Origin: Bigelowiella natans CCMP2755
Lineage: Eukaryota > Cercozoa > Chlorarachniophyceae
NCBI GenBank assembly: GCA_000320545.1
Contig: ADNK01000436.1
Location: 24,587 to 88,586 of the forward strand
DNA length: 64,000 nt
Direction of reading: 5' to 3'
This document shows, piece by piece, positions 35,703 to 48,321 of this stretch. How positions within the stretch are numbered: position 1 is the stretch's first letter; every line of letters begins with the position of its first letter. Under the pieces are notes generated by a model. It was not told the origin of the DNA. It made no database searches and saw nothing but the letters and a program-made list of their open reading frames with translations. The translations under genes and the position numbers were made by a program.

Positions 35703-36377
35703 CGTAGGGAGGGGCGAAAGATGGGGTGACTGTTTGATGGAGATACATCGAAAAACATTTATGCAAATTCAAAATCCAACCTTATCCTACATAGTCCATC
35801 TGCGACAGTCCTTCATATTTTCTACGATAAACCTTGCCTAAAAAATGGTCTAAAAAATGTTTGAGGCTGGGGAAATTTCCGGCGGCAGTCTCCCGACAAA
35901 GGACAGAACCGGTAAACAGAGACAAGGATTCCCTCGTCGCAGAGAAAATTTGGCCATCCGAACTTCGCATTGCTGTTTCCTAAATTCACAGCGGAAATAC
36001 TTCAGAACGCCCTGCGTTTCTACCTTTTACAGAGGTGAAACGCTCATCTCAGAGGCAGTTGCCGCGAAACGCCTCGATCCTACATGGGGCACTTGCAGGC
36101 AGAATTGCCGCGAGCGACAGCGCATATGTGCAATCTGAACGCAAAAGGGATTTGCACTATTCCTCCGAGAAGTTGTCTGCCCTCTTCAGGCCTGTATCGT
36201 ATTGCATATTGTTCGCCCATCCAGCACCTCGAGGTGGGGAGAGAAAGCGAGCACGAGAGTGGATAGGACGGAAATCCAGAACAAAACGATAGGGAAGCAG
36301 CATTCTGCGTCTGAAGGAAGAGAGGAAACCTACCAGAGACATATCAGCAACTTCTTCGAATTCGAAAGAAGAAACAG

Positions 36378-37483
36378 ATGGCGGCCTCCTCTTCCTCCTC
36401 GTCGATTCAGAGTCATGCGGAGGCGCAGACAGCAATACGCAACTTGTACGACATCCGTAATGTAGCTAGTGTTGTGACCTATCTATTCAGCCAAGTCTCC
36501 GAACTCAAGCGGCGACAGCAGCTTGACACCGATTTTCGGATAAACCGGTTGCAATCTCTGGGCAATCAGCTCGGACTGCCCCCTTATCCACAGCCACAAG
36601 GAGCTGGAGTAGGTGTAGCTAATGTTGATACAGGTGGTGACAAGAAAGGCGATGCGAAATCGGCTGCGGCCAACTCTGTTACAGTGGTGAAGGACTTGCT
36701 GGGGAATCCTGCGAAACCTCCCTCGGAGCCCGTCCCTCCAGAGATCGCCGCAATGCATGCTGCAGAGAATGCAATGGATAAGAAACTCGTTAATCGGATT
36801 GCTACCCTAGAGCGGGCAATGATGCTTGGAGAGGATGGACAAGACAGCGGCGATGACGGTAAAAGCTCCAGCAACAACGACGGCAGTAACGGTAGCAACG
36901 GTGACGAGAGGGTCAAAGCAATGCTGCAAATAAGAAGGCAGTTCATCCAGCTCTCGTTCCGGTTCGAGAAGCTGTGCAAGGAGGGAGAGGGGGAAAGGGA
37001 ATTATTCGCGAAGGGCACCATGCTCGCTTTCCAAAAAGACGTGGAAGGAATGAAAGATGAGTTGGACGGTTTTAAGAGGCGCCTTGAAGACATGGCGAGC
37101 GATGACGAAGATGAGAATTTCTCGGACGATGAGGAAGACTCTGATGACTCACAGGAGGGAGGACCGGTATGTGGTTTTGGTTCGTGAATAGTAATAGTAT
37201 GCATTATTCCGGCAAACGGCCATATAACGGCAAACGGCCATAAAGTATGCCCGTTTGTATTTGTGTCCTCTCTAAATGAGTGAAATAACAGACGAATATT
37301 CTCTTTCCTAACCGCAGCCTTAAATATGGTTAGGTTCAGTTTTCAGGTCAGCCGAGGGAGGCGGATCAGGGTGGTGAGGATGCCAAGAGTGACGTAGAAG
37401 ACATGGGAAGCGTCACTGAGCAACGGGCCGGGGACGAAGAGAACGAGGCCAACGTTACGGATGAGGTTCCGTTCATACACACA

Positions 37484-37532
<49 letters not shown>

Positions 37533-38470
37533 GAACTAATCTGTCTCTTTCGCTATGTTTTCTTCTACCCTCCCCCCCCCCTAGATTCCTCCCCCTGCTG
37601 CGGGAGGAACAACAGCGCAGACCTCCAACAAACCCCGTCCATCCCCCTTAAAGACTGATGCGGCACAGATTCCGGTCAAGCGTAAGGTTTTCAGTCCGAA
37701 GAATAAAAGCGGCAAGTATGCCGGAAGTGAAGGTTCCCAGCCGTCTCACCGTAGCATCAAAAGCAAGTCGTCGAAGAAAGGCAAGATCACCACCATTAGC
37801 AGGAGCACCTCGCGCAACAGCGTTCACTCTGATAAGAGCTCGAAGAGCAAGCGTCGCCAGAGCGAGATGAAGATGAGGAAGGAGCAGGTGAGAGGCTCTT
37901 GAATGCACTATCTGTCTAAATAGGAAAGAAGATACATACACAAAGCATCGTCTTACTTTCTGTACTACCATCAACATCTTTCTCTCTCATCATCACGATC
38001 GTCAACCACAATCATCGTCATCATTATTATAGTTCCTATCAATTCCCTCTAATAATACCTCAATGGTGCCAGGACGCGATGTTCAAGCTGAAATTGGTGG
38101 AGCTTCAATCTCAGGTTGACGACCTTCAGAAGGACCTCGAAGAGCGCCCAACACAGGATGGCATCGCGACTACCATTGCAGGACTAAAGCAGCAAGATGA
38201 GAAATCTGACGCAGAAATAGCCAGACTCAGGGTGAAGCTTCTAGAAACTAAGACACAGCTAGCTTTCAAGAGTGAGCAACTCGAGAAGCAGTCGAATCGC
38301 CTGAGCAAATGTAGGTTTTTGAAGAATTGACATGGAACACCTACTTCGTTCTTTCATCCGAGCAGTTCCTCCTCTCAGACAAAATTGGCATAGAAAAAAA
38401 ATCGCACGCATTTCCCGCTGATATCCATTAGTGTGCATAGCAGACCAACAACAAGTCCACTCACACACAC

Positions 38471-38505
<35 letters not shown>

Positions 38506-39838
38506 CTTATAATAGTTTGATACGACACTAACACGTGCACGTTGGTAATTCTTCATCTTTCCCTTGTAGTGCAAGCGAGAGTTTCGAATATGGACGGCTT
38601 GGATGACACCGAGAACGATCAGAAGAAAGCCAACAAAGACGATGAGCAAGATAAAGCGACTGGGCCTAAGAAAGTCCCACTTCCCGTACGAATCGCTCAG
38701 AACAAAGCTGTACTCAATCTCCATCGGGATTGGATTACCAAGAACAACAGGGAGCTAGGTTCCATGCGGGAGTGGATTAGGTGAGTCTGAATCGCTACGC
38801 GCGTGTGCATGCATCTGTGTGTGTTGTGCGTGTTGGATGCGCCCATTGAGTATTGCGTGTATTTTTAGTCGGGTGCGTAGCCTGCTTAGGGACAATAGAA
38901 ACAACGGGCAGTTCACTAGCACCTTGACGGATAAGATCAGCAAACAAATTGACTCCCTGCAGAAACAAATACAAGCAAAGGCCAGCAAAACTGAGTAAGC
39001 GTGGAGGGCCTAGGGGGGGGGGGGATTGAATGCGTGCCTGTGCATCACCGACCGAGAGCACAGATCTTCATTAACAAAGGAGAGCGCCAATGATTTCTTC
39101 CAATTTACGCGCTATTTTCAACGTGGTGCAGGAGAAAAGCCATCATCAGATCCTTTCGCAATGAAGTTCTGGTGATATGGTGTAGCAATCATATAGAGTG
39201 AGCAATGAAACGTAAAACCACCTTTCAGATCCGAAACGATCGACAGGTCTCCTAGAGTGTGATGTCACAGGGTGCATGATGATATAATGCATAGAGATGC
39301 TGTCTTGATGCTTGTGCACATATTGCTACCATCACAGCCTTCAAGCCAAGGCGAATGCGAGCGATTTTGAGAAAATCGTGGACTTTATGAACGGAGGAAG
39401 GACCCCCATACTCTCAACGAAAGCACTTATGAGATACAAATGTAACGTGTCCGTAATAGCGTTTCGCAACTCTAAATGCCCTTGGTGCACCAACAGAAAC
39501 TAACATACTGTGAGCATGCAAATGAGTGCGTGTGGGGGGGGGGGTGGATCGGTCGGTGTTGGTGGATGCCGGTGGATGAAGTTGTGCCATCAAAAAGGTA
39601 CATCTTGCGAGCGTCCGATCCTTCAGCTGGACTCCTTGCCCTCGAAAGATATAAGGCGCAGTAGCTTTCCTGCTCAAACTACACACTCAATTGCACCCAG
39701 CTTCCTGGCCAACTCAAGAAGGCTCGTGGAGACGATGATGAATGACCTAAATCACACATCAGCACAAGGTGCCAATTGCTCTTTCATCTTTACTATCACA
39801 CTGAATCTCTCCCGCTTAACAAGAGTGAGTGAGAGAGG

Positions 39839-39884
<46 letters not shown>

Positions 39885-40162
39885 TGAGAAGAATGTTCTT
39901 GCTAACGAAGCTAACGCAATGCACCTCCCCCTACCAAAAGGCCCATCCCTCTTATCTACTCCCTCAATTCCCTCGCATACACTCCCTAGGCACCGAATTC
40001 AAGAATAGCTCAACCAAGTCCATCATTATACCGAGTAAGGATATCGGATCTCCCACCTCTGTGTCAAGCATGGAGTTAAGGCCGTCGTCTTCTCCTGGTG
40101 ACGCGCAAGCCGACTCCGCAATGCGCTCTAGCGTGACACTGCCTTCCCTCAATACAACATAG
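36378..40162 (+). CDS. Coiled-coil protein, unknown family (A)
   Basis: Nine exons join in frame: 36378-37166, 37340-37465, 37585-37887, 38073-38310, 38570-38780, 38869-38994, 39338-39452, 39627-39768, 39990-40162; 740 residues. The ATG at 36378 heads the long first exon. Layout: N-terminal helix (IRNLYDIRNVASVVTYLFSQ), a Gly/Ala-rich linker, an acidic stretch (DDEDENFSDDEEDSDDS), a basic Ser/Lys-rich region (possible nuclear or nucleic-acid contact), then heptad-rich coiled coil (KLVELQSQVDDLQKDLEERP and onward) and a Ser-rich tail. No catalytic motif and no family recognised. It could be a chromatin or cytoskeletal scaffold; that is a guess. The donor of the seventh exon is the least certain. 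Confidence 0.7.
37477..37530. repeat. Compound (CA)n(GA)n microsatellite
   Basis: CA run passing into GA run, just after the second-exon donor of coiled-coil gene A. Confidence 0.95.
39842..39880. repeat. (GA)n microsatellite
   Basis: GA run in the last intron of coiled-coil gene A. Confidence 0.95.
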
Positions 40163-41279
40163 CTCTTTGGGAATAGTGCGTTCCGCAATGCGCGCAAACA
40201 CCTGCTCGCCTTAATGACGGGAGCAAGGGTGTTGTCATAGAATCGAACTGTCGCAACAAAACTACCGACAGGGAGCGGCACATAGATCCATTCTTCCAGC
40301 CTTCGATGTGCCCTGTAGGCTTTATCTCTTGCGCATGCATTCTCACTGTTCTTCAATTCCTAATAGACACAAGTTATCCGGTACATGTGAAATAAGTAGC
40401 TGACACCATGTCTGTTAGAGGGTCTCGGGTACCAACATTTCAGGTGTTCCTTGAAATTCCTACCACATACATGTGTATCAAAACAAAACATTAAGTTCCA
40501 ACTTGCGCAACACATATGCTTACCGCTCTTCACGCATCATACGGACAGGGATCATTCCAAGGGTGTAAATGGGGGTGTAAGCTTACACCCCGAAGCGCCA
40601 ATATTTACACCCTCGCGCAAACAATTTTCTGCATTTTGCTTTGATATGCGTTTGCTCTTAATGATAGACACTGGTATTCCCTGTCTACATAATCTTACAC
40701 CCTGTCTCTAATTTTTACATTCTCAAATCTCCGCTAGAATAATCCCTGCATACGGAGTAGTAGCGATGGCATGCCGAAGGCCATTATAATTATTAACAAC
40801 AGCACGCACTTGCTTTGCATCCTTGCGACGCATGTCGTCTGCACGCGCACGTGGGGTCGCCAATTTAATTGTGTCTCTTTCGTTGTCATATGCGCACATG
40901 CGCATACATATGCATGCCGTTTATTCATTGTGTGCTAGCTTTATTTGTGGCCATCAAACACAAGCAATGAGCTCCCGAGATGTACACGTACCGCATCGTG
41001 CGTGGTTGCATACCAATCAAATGCAACGCCTTCATTGCTTTCTGAAAACTGGTCTGCTGATCTGCGGTGTAGCTGTTTTTCGAACTCAATGGTAGCTGTG
41101 CGTCAGGTTAGCTGCGTCACAGCGTGGTTTCTCCATATACTTGTGGGAGTGTCAGTAGTGTTTTCTTTTCTTTAAGGATAAGGTATGTGTGCATACACGT
41201 ACGCGGACAATTAAATGCATCGAAGCTGATCTGAACGGCACTCATCATGCATGCAACACATCCGTTGTGATGTTCCATT
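40163..41279. other. Tail-to-tail spacer with TTACACCC motif cluster
   Basis: No exon is supported. It holds a 20-bp perfect palindrome at 40572-40591 with further copies of its half-site around it, and a GCATGC/CATATG-rich stretch at about 40850-41280. Confidence 0.55.
40561..40702. repeat. TTACACCC/GGGTGTAA motif cluster with perfect palindrome
   Basis: GGGGTGTAAGCTTACACCCC (40572-40591) is a perfect palindrome. Extra half-sites occur: GGGTGTAA at 40561, TTACACCC near 40605 and near 40693. Function unknown; protein binding or DNA structure is possible. Confidence 0.8.
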
Positions 41280-41525
41280 TCACTCGTCGTACGCCTGGCT
41301 CAAAGTCTGGTCTATGAGAGTTTTCAACGACTCCAACCGAAACTCGTGCTTTTCCGCCATCTTGCATAAGAGATCATTCGGGAAGGCTTTGAGCTGCGAG
41401 CTTGGGTTCTGGCACAACGGACAGCGTTTGAGCCCTTGTGCACAGGTTTTGCAGAACGAATGCCCGCATGATGCCGTCACTGGATCGCGATAAGTATTTT
41501 GACACAAACGGCACGTGAAAGCCAT
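41280..41525 (-). CDS. C3HC4 RING finger exon
   Basis: 81 residues from ATG to stop. Zinc ligands are spaced C-x2-C-x11-C-x-H-x2-C-x2-C-x6-C-x2-C, a complete C3HC4 RING. The following FPNDLLCKMAEKHEFRL is helical. Because an AG acceptor lies exactly before the ATG and the phase matches, I prefer it as the last exon of coiled-coil gene B; a tiny stand-alone gene is the alternative. Confidence 0.8.
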   Translation of the reverse strand: MAFTCRLCQNTYRDPVTASCGHSFCKTCAQGLKRCPLCQNPSSQLKAFPNDLLCKMAEKHEFRLESLKTLIDQTLSQAYDE

Positions 41526-42164
41526 CTGTTTACGAATTCGAAGGAGGCAGACCAATCAATCGCATATACACATTAAACACAAAAAGAAAGATATGCAAAT
41601 ACACGCACACGCACGCACGCACACACACACAAACAGGCACACACATAAGAGGCCCTCTGTCTCCCTTTCTTCCTCAGGAAGTTATGAAGGAGGCTGAGAA
41701 TGATGACGATGCTATATATTCCCATACGTGACGGGAGAGATGTCAACCATCGGTACTCTCCGTGCAACAGTCGCGCGTGCGTGGATGGCGTTTGGTACAG
41801 GTGCTTTTTCCTTTTCTTTCACTCACGAATCATTCACATGAGAACGCTAGATATTACCGCGTCTGATTCCTCCGCTTTAAGGAGTTTATGCACTGTGACC
41901 ATCAAGACTCCTCTCTGCTTTTCCTCGATATCACTACATTTGCGTCTCTTCTCGTCGTTCGTAACAGCGCTTTTCATATGCCTTTCCAGCTTGTCGCGAG
42001 TCTGCTCAAGATCGCTCGAAGATGCGTGAAGCTGTCGCTCAAGGCTAAGGATCGTCTGGTGCTGGCTTGCAACCTTAGCAATTTTCCAGGCAATGTTTTG
42101 GCATAGATGAAAATCTTACTTTCTTCATATCTCGCTTTCTCTCTCTTAATATGTTATCGTATTG

Positions 42165-42200
<36 letters not shown>

Positions 42201-42202
42201 AT

Positions 42203-42248
<46 letters not shown>

Positions 42249-42542
42249 AGCCTTTTTCAATACGAGGAGCAAACAGAAGCCACTACTCGTACTATGAATA
42301 TAACATTGATGATGATGGTTGCTGCTTCAAATACCCACTGCCTAGGTCTACTACCTTATCAACTAGTTTACTAACACGATCCGACCAACCCACTGGCTTC
42401 TCTCCGTCGTTCGAATCGCTGAGAGGAACGAAGTGGAGAAGGATAAGAGCGGAACAGATCATCGTGGGAAGCAAAAGTTAAAAAGAAAAGCGAATCAACC
42501 GAGCTAAACAACAACAACAACAACAAACACTAGAAAATAACT

Positions 42543-42578
<36 letters not shown>

Positions 42579-42584
42579 GCATAT

Positions 42585-42638
<54 letters not shown>

Positions 42639-43327
42639 CAATACCGTAGGAATTGAATCTCTGAGTGCAGATCCGAGACGATCTTGTCGAGTTTTCCAAC
42701 CCGTGCCTCCTCAAAGACTTTCCCAGATACCAGCCGTTTGTTTTCGCTCTCTAGTTCGGCACGTGTTTCCTGTCACAGGCAGCGCCCACGTAGCAATGGA
42801 TGATTTAGAACAACGGAGAAGCTTTTAGCTTGCTTTAAGAGATATAGTTTATACAACATCAGCAGGGACGTCAAGTTTTTGTAGTTTATCATTTCCACCA
42901 GCATCATCACATTTCTATTTCAATATCCCTTGGTTACACTATGTCCGCGTCGAAAGGACGCCTTAGAGACAACATCCGCCGATGCAAGTTTCGTAAACAA
43001 GCACGCACATGCGTGGTTGGTGGGACGAGAGCGTTCAACCATATTCTCACAAGTCGTCGCCACCTCCTCCACCTCCACCTCCCCTACCTCTCAATCATTA
43101 CCTCGAGACTCTTCACTTGGGAGACGGCGTGCTTATACTTGGCATCTAGTTGGTTGCAAGCTTCGAAAATCTTGAACTTTTCCTTTCTAGAGATCTCTAG
43201 GAGGTCTTTCAAGCTCTCCGCGTTCCCCTCTGCCTCCTCTAGTGCCTTTACACGTGCTTCCAGCACGTCGCGTGACTTAATAACGGTGTCAAATTGAACC
43301 TGGGTGCATGGGCATGTATGTGTGCGC

Positions 43328-43370
<43 letters not shown>

Positions 43371-45180
43371 CGGGCGCGCGCTGTCTGCTGTGCATGTAAG
43401 CTACGACAGTAGCTATCTAAGAATATCCTTCTAAATGACCTCCCTCCTTCACCTCCGACCTACCTGTAGTGTCGCCTTAGCTGCTTTGTAGAACTCAGCC
43501 CTGTCGTTCAGCGCTTTGCGAGCAATCTCGTGTTGAACCTTCATCTCCTCCATTTTCTGGTTGACGTTTTTTAGAGCCATTAGCGTGTTCTTGGTGTTGG
43601 TCTCGTCTGCTCCGTAAGCGTCGCTCAGCTGGCGAAACTTGCTCTTCGATTTCTCCAGGCTTACCCGCAGTTCTGATTCGTTCTCTCTGAGGACGTGAGC
43701 AGGACGGCAAAGCGAGGCAAATCATTTCACGAAAGATGCAGCGCGGTACTCACCCCCAAAAACCATTTCCAATTATTTCATAGACTATACATATATGTAC
43801 AAATGTGTGTATGTGTGTACGTGTGTGAACGTGTGATTTTTTCGGCATATCATCATCATCATTTTCCATCCCTCACCTCGAGATCTTGAGCCGCTCCTTA
43901 ACTTGCTCCAGGTCGAGCTCGGACCTCTTCAGCTTATTCATGCCTCTGTTCTTCTCCGCCACTAGGCCACCGATGTGCGCTTCGTGCTTCAAGCACGAAT
44001 TGTTAAGCGACTTGACTTCCGAAGAGAGATGCTCAATTTTGGCTTGGAGATCCTTCGTTTTGCTAGCTGAGCTGCGGTTCAACGCCTCCAACTCACGCGT
44101 GGCCTTGTTAAGCTTGTCTTCGATCGAGGCTCGTGCTAGGTTCACGCCGCGCAGCTTCGACATTAAGGAGTCCTCTTTCTCATCCATTTCCTAATGATAA
44201 CAGCACGATGTGTGTGTACGTGTGGAGACTATCTTTCTCTCTCCCCCTCTCCCTCTTTAGTTGACTGATTGCTTCCATGTGTATTGCTGCTATTGCCCCT
44301 ACTATGACAACGAGGACTGTGCAAGAGGCCAACCTTGATCTGGAGTTCTCTTTCACTTATGCTATCTTCGAGCTCCTTAATCCTCTCGTACGACCGCTCA
44401 GTCCCGGCACGCAACCTGACAAGTTCTTCCTCGTAGTCCTTGAGGCGACGACGAGCTTTTTCTAGGGCTTCTGTATCGCGTTTGTCATGGTTCGAAATGG
44501 ATTCAATTCTTTCGATGTCTCTTTTGAGGGAGCGAATCTTTGTTGCCTTATGTTCATATGTGAGGAGGGGTTCAGCTGCATTGACGATGAAAGGACACAT
44601 TAATAAGAACATCATGTTATCAGTACACCTGTGCAGTGCATAAATTTGAGACCGCCTTGTAGTTTCGCCGTGTTGCGAGCAGAGTGTTGCTTTTCTCTTC
44701 CAACTGTTCCTGGAGATTTTTCACCTGACGCGTGCGCCGGTTGAAGATAGTAAATGAAATGGTGCACATGTAGACATATCTTTAATACACTCACACATAT
44801 ATCATCTGCATTATGTTGTTGGTAAGCTATATTTTGGGGGAATGGAAGGATGGATGCACGTAGATACATGACATAGCGAGATGGAATCTCTGACAAACTG
44901 TTTTGCCGTCGTTTTACCTTGCCCTTCAATTGTAATAGAATTTTGTCCTTGCTCCCTGTGCTGGACGTTTCATCTGTGAAACTTTTCTCCCTCCTATTAG
45001 CCAAAAAGGAACGCCGCCCAGACTGTGTTTTTGGATTATGTGAAAAGAATCATGGTCAGTAGGCGTAAATAGATCTTTGAGTAGTCTATTGTTTGGAACA
45101 CACACCCTTCTCCCGAAGCTAGCAGTCTTGCTGTTGGATCCTGGACTCGACAAATCTGTCATCATTACAATATGAGGCAC
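41280..45180 (-). CDS. Coiled-coil protein, probably with C-terminal RING finger (B)
   Basis: Ten exons join in frame from the ATG at 45180: 45180-45104, 44993-44918, 44724-44629, 44546-44334, 44190-43877, 43686-43464, 43299-43102, 42769-42645, 42418-42355 and 42073 onward. Almost the whole chain is heptad-rich coiled coil (for example VKNLQEQLEEKSNTLLATRR). The last exon can end at a TGA at 41834 (541 residues). Alternatively it uses a donor after 41858 and joins in phase to 41525-41280, which begins right after a good acceptor and encodes a C3HC4 RING (CRLCQNTYRDPVTASCGHSF, CKTC, CPLC). That would give about 615 residues with the coiled-coil/RING layout of E3 ligases such as BRE1, though RING sequence and position are not specifically BRE1-like. 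E3 activity is inferred. Confidence 0.65.
42168..42247. repeat. Compound (CA)n(GA)n microsatellite
   Basis: CA run followed by GA run in an intron of coiled-coil gene B. Confidence 0.95.
42543..42631. repeat. (CA)n and (TA)n microsatellites
   Basis: CA runs then a TA run immediately downstream (on the minus strand) of the exon at 42645-42769, starting 14 bp beyond its donor. Confidence 0.95.
43329..43369. repeat. (GT)n microsatellite
   Basis: GT run about 30 bp upstream (minus-strand sense) of the acceptor of exon 43299-43102. Confidence 0.95.
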
Positions 45181-45912
45181 CGATCCCGGGTGGGTGCCTC
45201 TGTCTCTTCTTCTGTACTCAAGCTTCTCCGCTCGAAACAGTTACAGGCTTCCGTTTCTAGTAGTGCAGATGGGCATCCATTCGATGCGCCCGAATGGCGT
45301 CGTTGTGTAGTTGATACCGGGCATTATCAACCTGCGACATAAACTAAATCCCCTGAGCTAGAAATCCCGGAAAAACTGAAACGCCTAGGAGCTGGAGGAG
45401 TGGCGGATGGCAAGGAACAAAATGACATGTTTTCGTGATGTTTCTCCGATTAAATAATTTCTGATGCTGCCTATCGGGGACTGTTCACTTTTCAATCGCG
45501 AGAGAAACACTCGGTGCTACAAACAGCAGATTTAGACCAAGATCTATCCTACGCATATCTGAAGGGAATACACGCGGGAACCCTTCTCGTTTATTTGTCG
45601 ATATTAAGATATACTGTTCGTTCCATAAACGAAATACCCTATAGAAATTTCCCGATCTGAGTGAGATATATCTTGTCGCAATAACTGATTATTAACCCAC
45701 ACGATCAACAAGGGATATTTTATTTCATCGATTCGATCTGGATCCAAAAAATATCGAAAACTTATGTAATCTTAAATTACGACAATACAAAAAGGATGAC
45801 GTAGGATTAAATTCAAGCTATTTCAAGAATCAACATAAAAACATAATATCTTAAAAAACGAATATAAGAGAGAGACCTCCAGCTATCCGTTCCTTCCCCC
45901 TCTACGCCAGCT
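45181..45912. promoter_or_regulatory. Shared upstream region of divergent coiled-coil genes
   Basis: 732 bp separate the ATG of coiled-coil gene B (minus) from the ATG of coiled-coil gene C (plus). The right half is AT-rich and has no microsatellites, unlike introns. A bidirectional promoter is plausible, but I see no specific element I can name. Confidence 0.4.
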
Positions 45913-47576
45913 ATGTCTGCCAAAAGTAATTGTTGTGCGTCACGGGTTAAAGTTGCTCCGTGTGAGCATGTGATGAAGTTATTTCAGGGGTGCAACTTTC
46001 ATTGCTCGCTTCCCCTCTCACATCCTAATAAAACGTTGGGGGAGGAGGAGCATTCTTTCAGCAATATCACGAGCCAGCTGAGAATTTCTGATTCAATATT
46101 CATCCTATACAGAAGGGATCAAATTGCCATTGGCCGGGCATAAAACTCTCAGAGAGGGCAAGGCAGGTTGTAGGCTGAGTCATGAAAGTGATGAGAGAGA
46201 GACAGCAGAGATTGATCGATGTGTGTTGGTAACAACAGAGTTTTTAGGGTTCCGGGCCCCAAATAAGGATGTGCTTCATGATCACCTTTACACCATCAAC
46301 ACGGCGGATGATCCAACCTATATTTCTATGCTCAAATCCGACATATACCAGGTTTGGGGTGTGATTGTGGTGGTCTTCCTGCATACGCACACATGCCAAC
46401 ACGCGCATGCACACGCACAGTATTTTGAATTCTAGCTTTTTCAGCTCGATATTTAAAAAAAACATACATTCCTTTCAGGTACAACGCCGCTTAGAGAAGG
46501 CAAAGCGCGGGCTTGTTCAGATGATGGGGTCCAGGCCCACATCAGCGCGAGGGCGTGACATTCACGCCATTACGGAAGCTACCTCGGAGGTAGACGCAAT
46601 AATCAGGGAGAATGCGAAAAAGAAATCGAGGATCAAATTAAAGCTTACAGAACTTCTCAATGCAAAAATGGTGCTCCTTGAGACGGTACTATCCTCTCCT
46701 ATGCGCGATAACGATCGACAGCAAGAAATAAAACATTGTAGCTATTCACCAATTTTTTTCATCCATGGTCCTGATTTTCATGGTGGAGAACAGCGATGTG
46801 TCACTGAGGCTGAGTTACGATATTATTATCATTAATATTAACGATTACATCGTTTCAAAGTTCCACCATTGATAACTCCTGTTGTATGCGTGCGTCAAGG
46901 TGATTCTGCGGCTTGCTGATGGGGCAAGGGTCTTCAGAAACGTATCGGTCGGAGTCCTCTTTGTTATGAAGTCTTTTTGACAGCGTCAGTTTCCCCCTTC
47001 TCACTAGAGAGGGGCAAGGACACAAGTATTTGATGTTCGATGGGGCTGCTGCTATCGTCTTTTTTTTAAATATCATCAGAACAACTACGGTGCTCCTTCG
47101 ATGTCGCGTTTACCAGCGTTCCTGGAGATTGTGGATCAGCTGCTGGCACTTCAACGGATGGCAGCGCGCACGCCGATGAAGCTCGATTCTGAGATGGAGC
47201 TCGACAAGGTGGTGCGCACTGTTAGCTAGTGACACATTTAGACACAACACGGATGGTTGATGGTTCCTAGCGGGGAAGTACATCAGACCAACGACGACGA
47301 CGAACGATGATGATCTGACGATAATCAACATCTTCGTCATCATTAGTACGTAAGGCGACGATCGACCGTGTAGCTGAGCAGCATTTCACCGATCACCTAT
47401 TTTCTTTGCGACGTATATCATTGCCCCAACAACAATAGTAGCTGCGATGAAAGTAGTACCTCCGATGTGCTGCCATCCTGTGAGCGCTTTTGTTCTCTTT
47501 AGCTCGACAGCGCCCCCCTCCCCAAGGCAATTAAGAAGCTCGAAAACCAGCTACAGAAGGTACATAGATGTGCACA

Positions 47577-47617
<41 letters not shown>

Positions 47618-48285
47618 AAAAAAATAAACATGTGTGTGTCTGTGTGTGTGAGTTTGAAAGTTTAAGAAATTTTACCGACACTTATTATACACACAGCTGG
47701 GAAGTGATTTGGATCTTCCGTGGAAGACGTATTCGTCGGAGGAGCTATCAGCTACGCGGGTGGACAACGCAGCATCATTCCTAGGCACTCTCACCCAAAG
47801 CTGCATCGCACCTCTGCAATCGAAGCTGAAGGATGCTGTCGGGACCAATGCCAAGCTCAAGAATGACAGCGAAAAGCTGCACAAACACCTCGAGGAGGTA
47901 GTAACTTGAAGTCGGTGGGTGTTGTTTTAGAAGTGGTAGTAGAAGTAGCAGTAGGAAGAGGGGAAGAGGAGGTTAAAATATGATTGAATCCGAGGCATTT
48001 GCATGGACTCAGAATCTCCTCCTCCTCCTCCTCCTCCTCCATGCTCTCTCCATCTCGATTGTTATTGATGCTTTGCACCACCACCACCACCACCATCACC
48101 ATTGACCATTGTTCCAGGCTCACGCAAAGATCCAAGACTTAAGTAGTAGCAGCAGCAGTAGCAGCAGCAGCTCTGCTCCCACCACTAGCACCTCCAGCAA
48201 CATGAATACAAAGAAGGAATTGAAGGAACTAGAAGGACGATACAAAAAGGTGCTTGTTGTTTGCTGTTTACTACTGCTGCTACTG

Positions 48286-48321
<36 letters not shown>

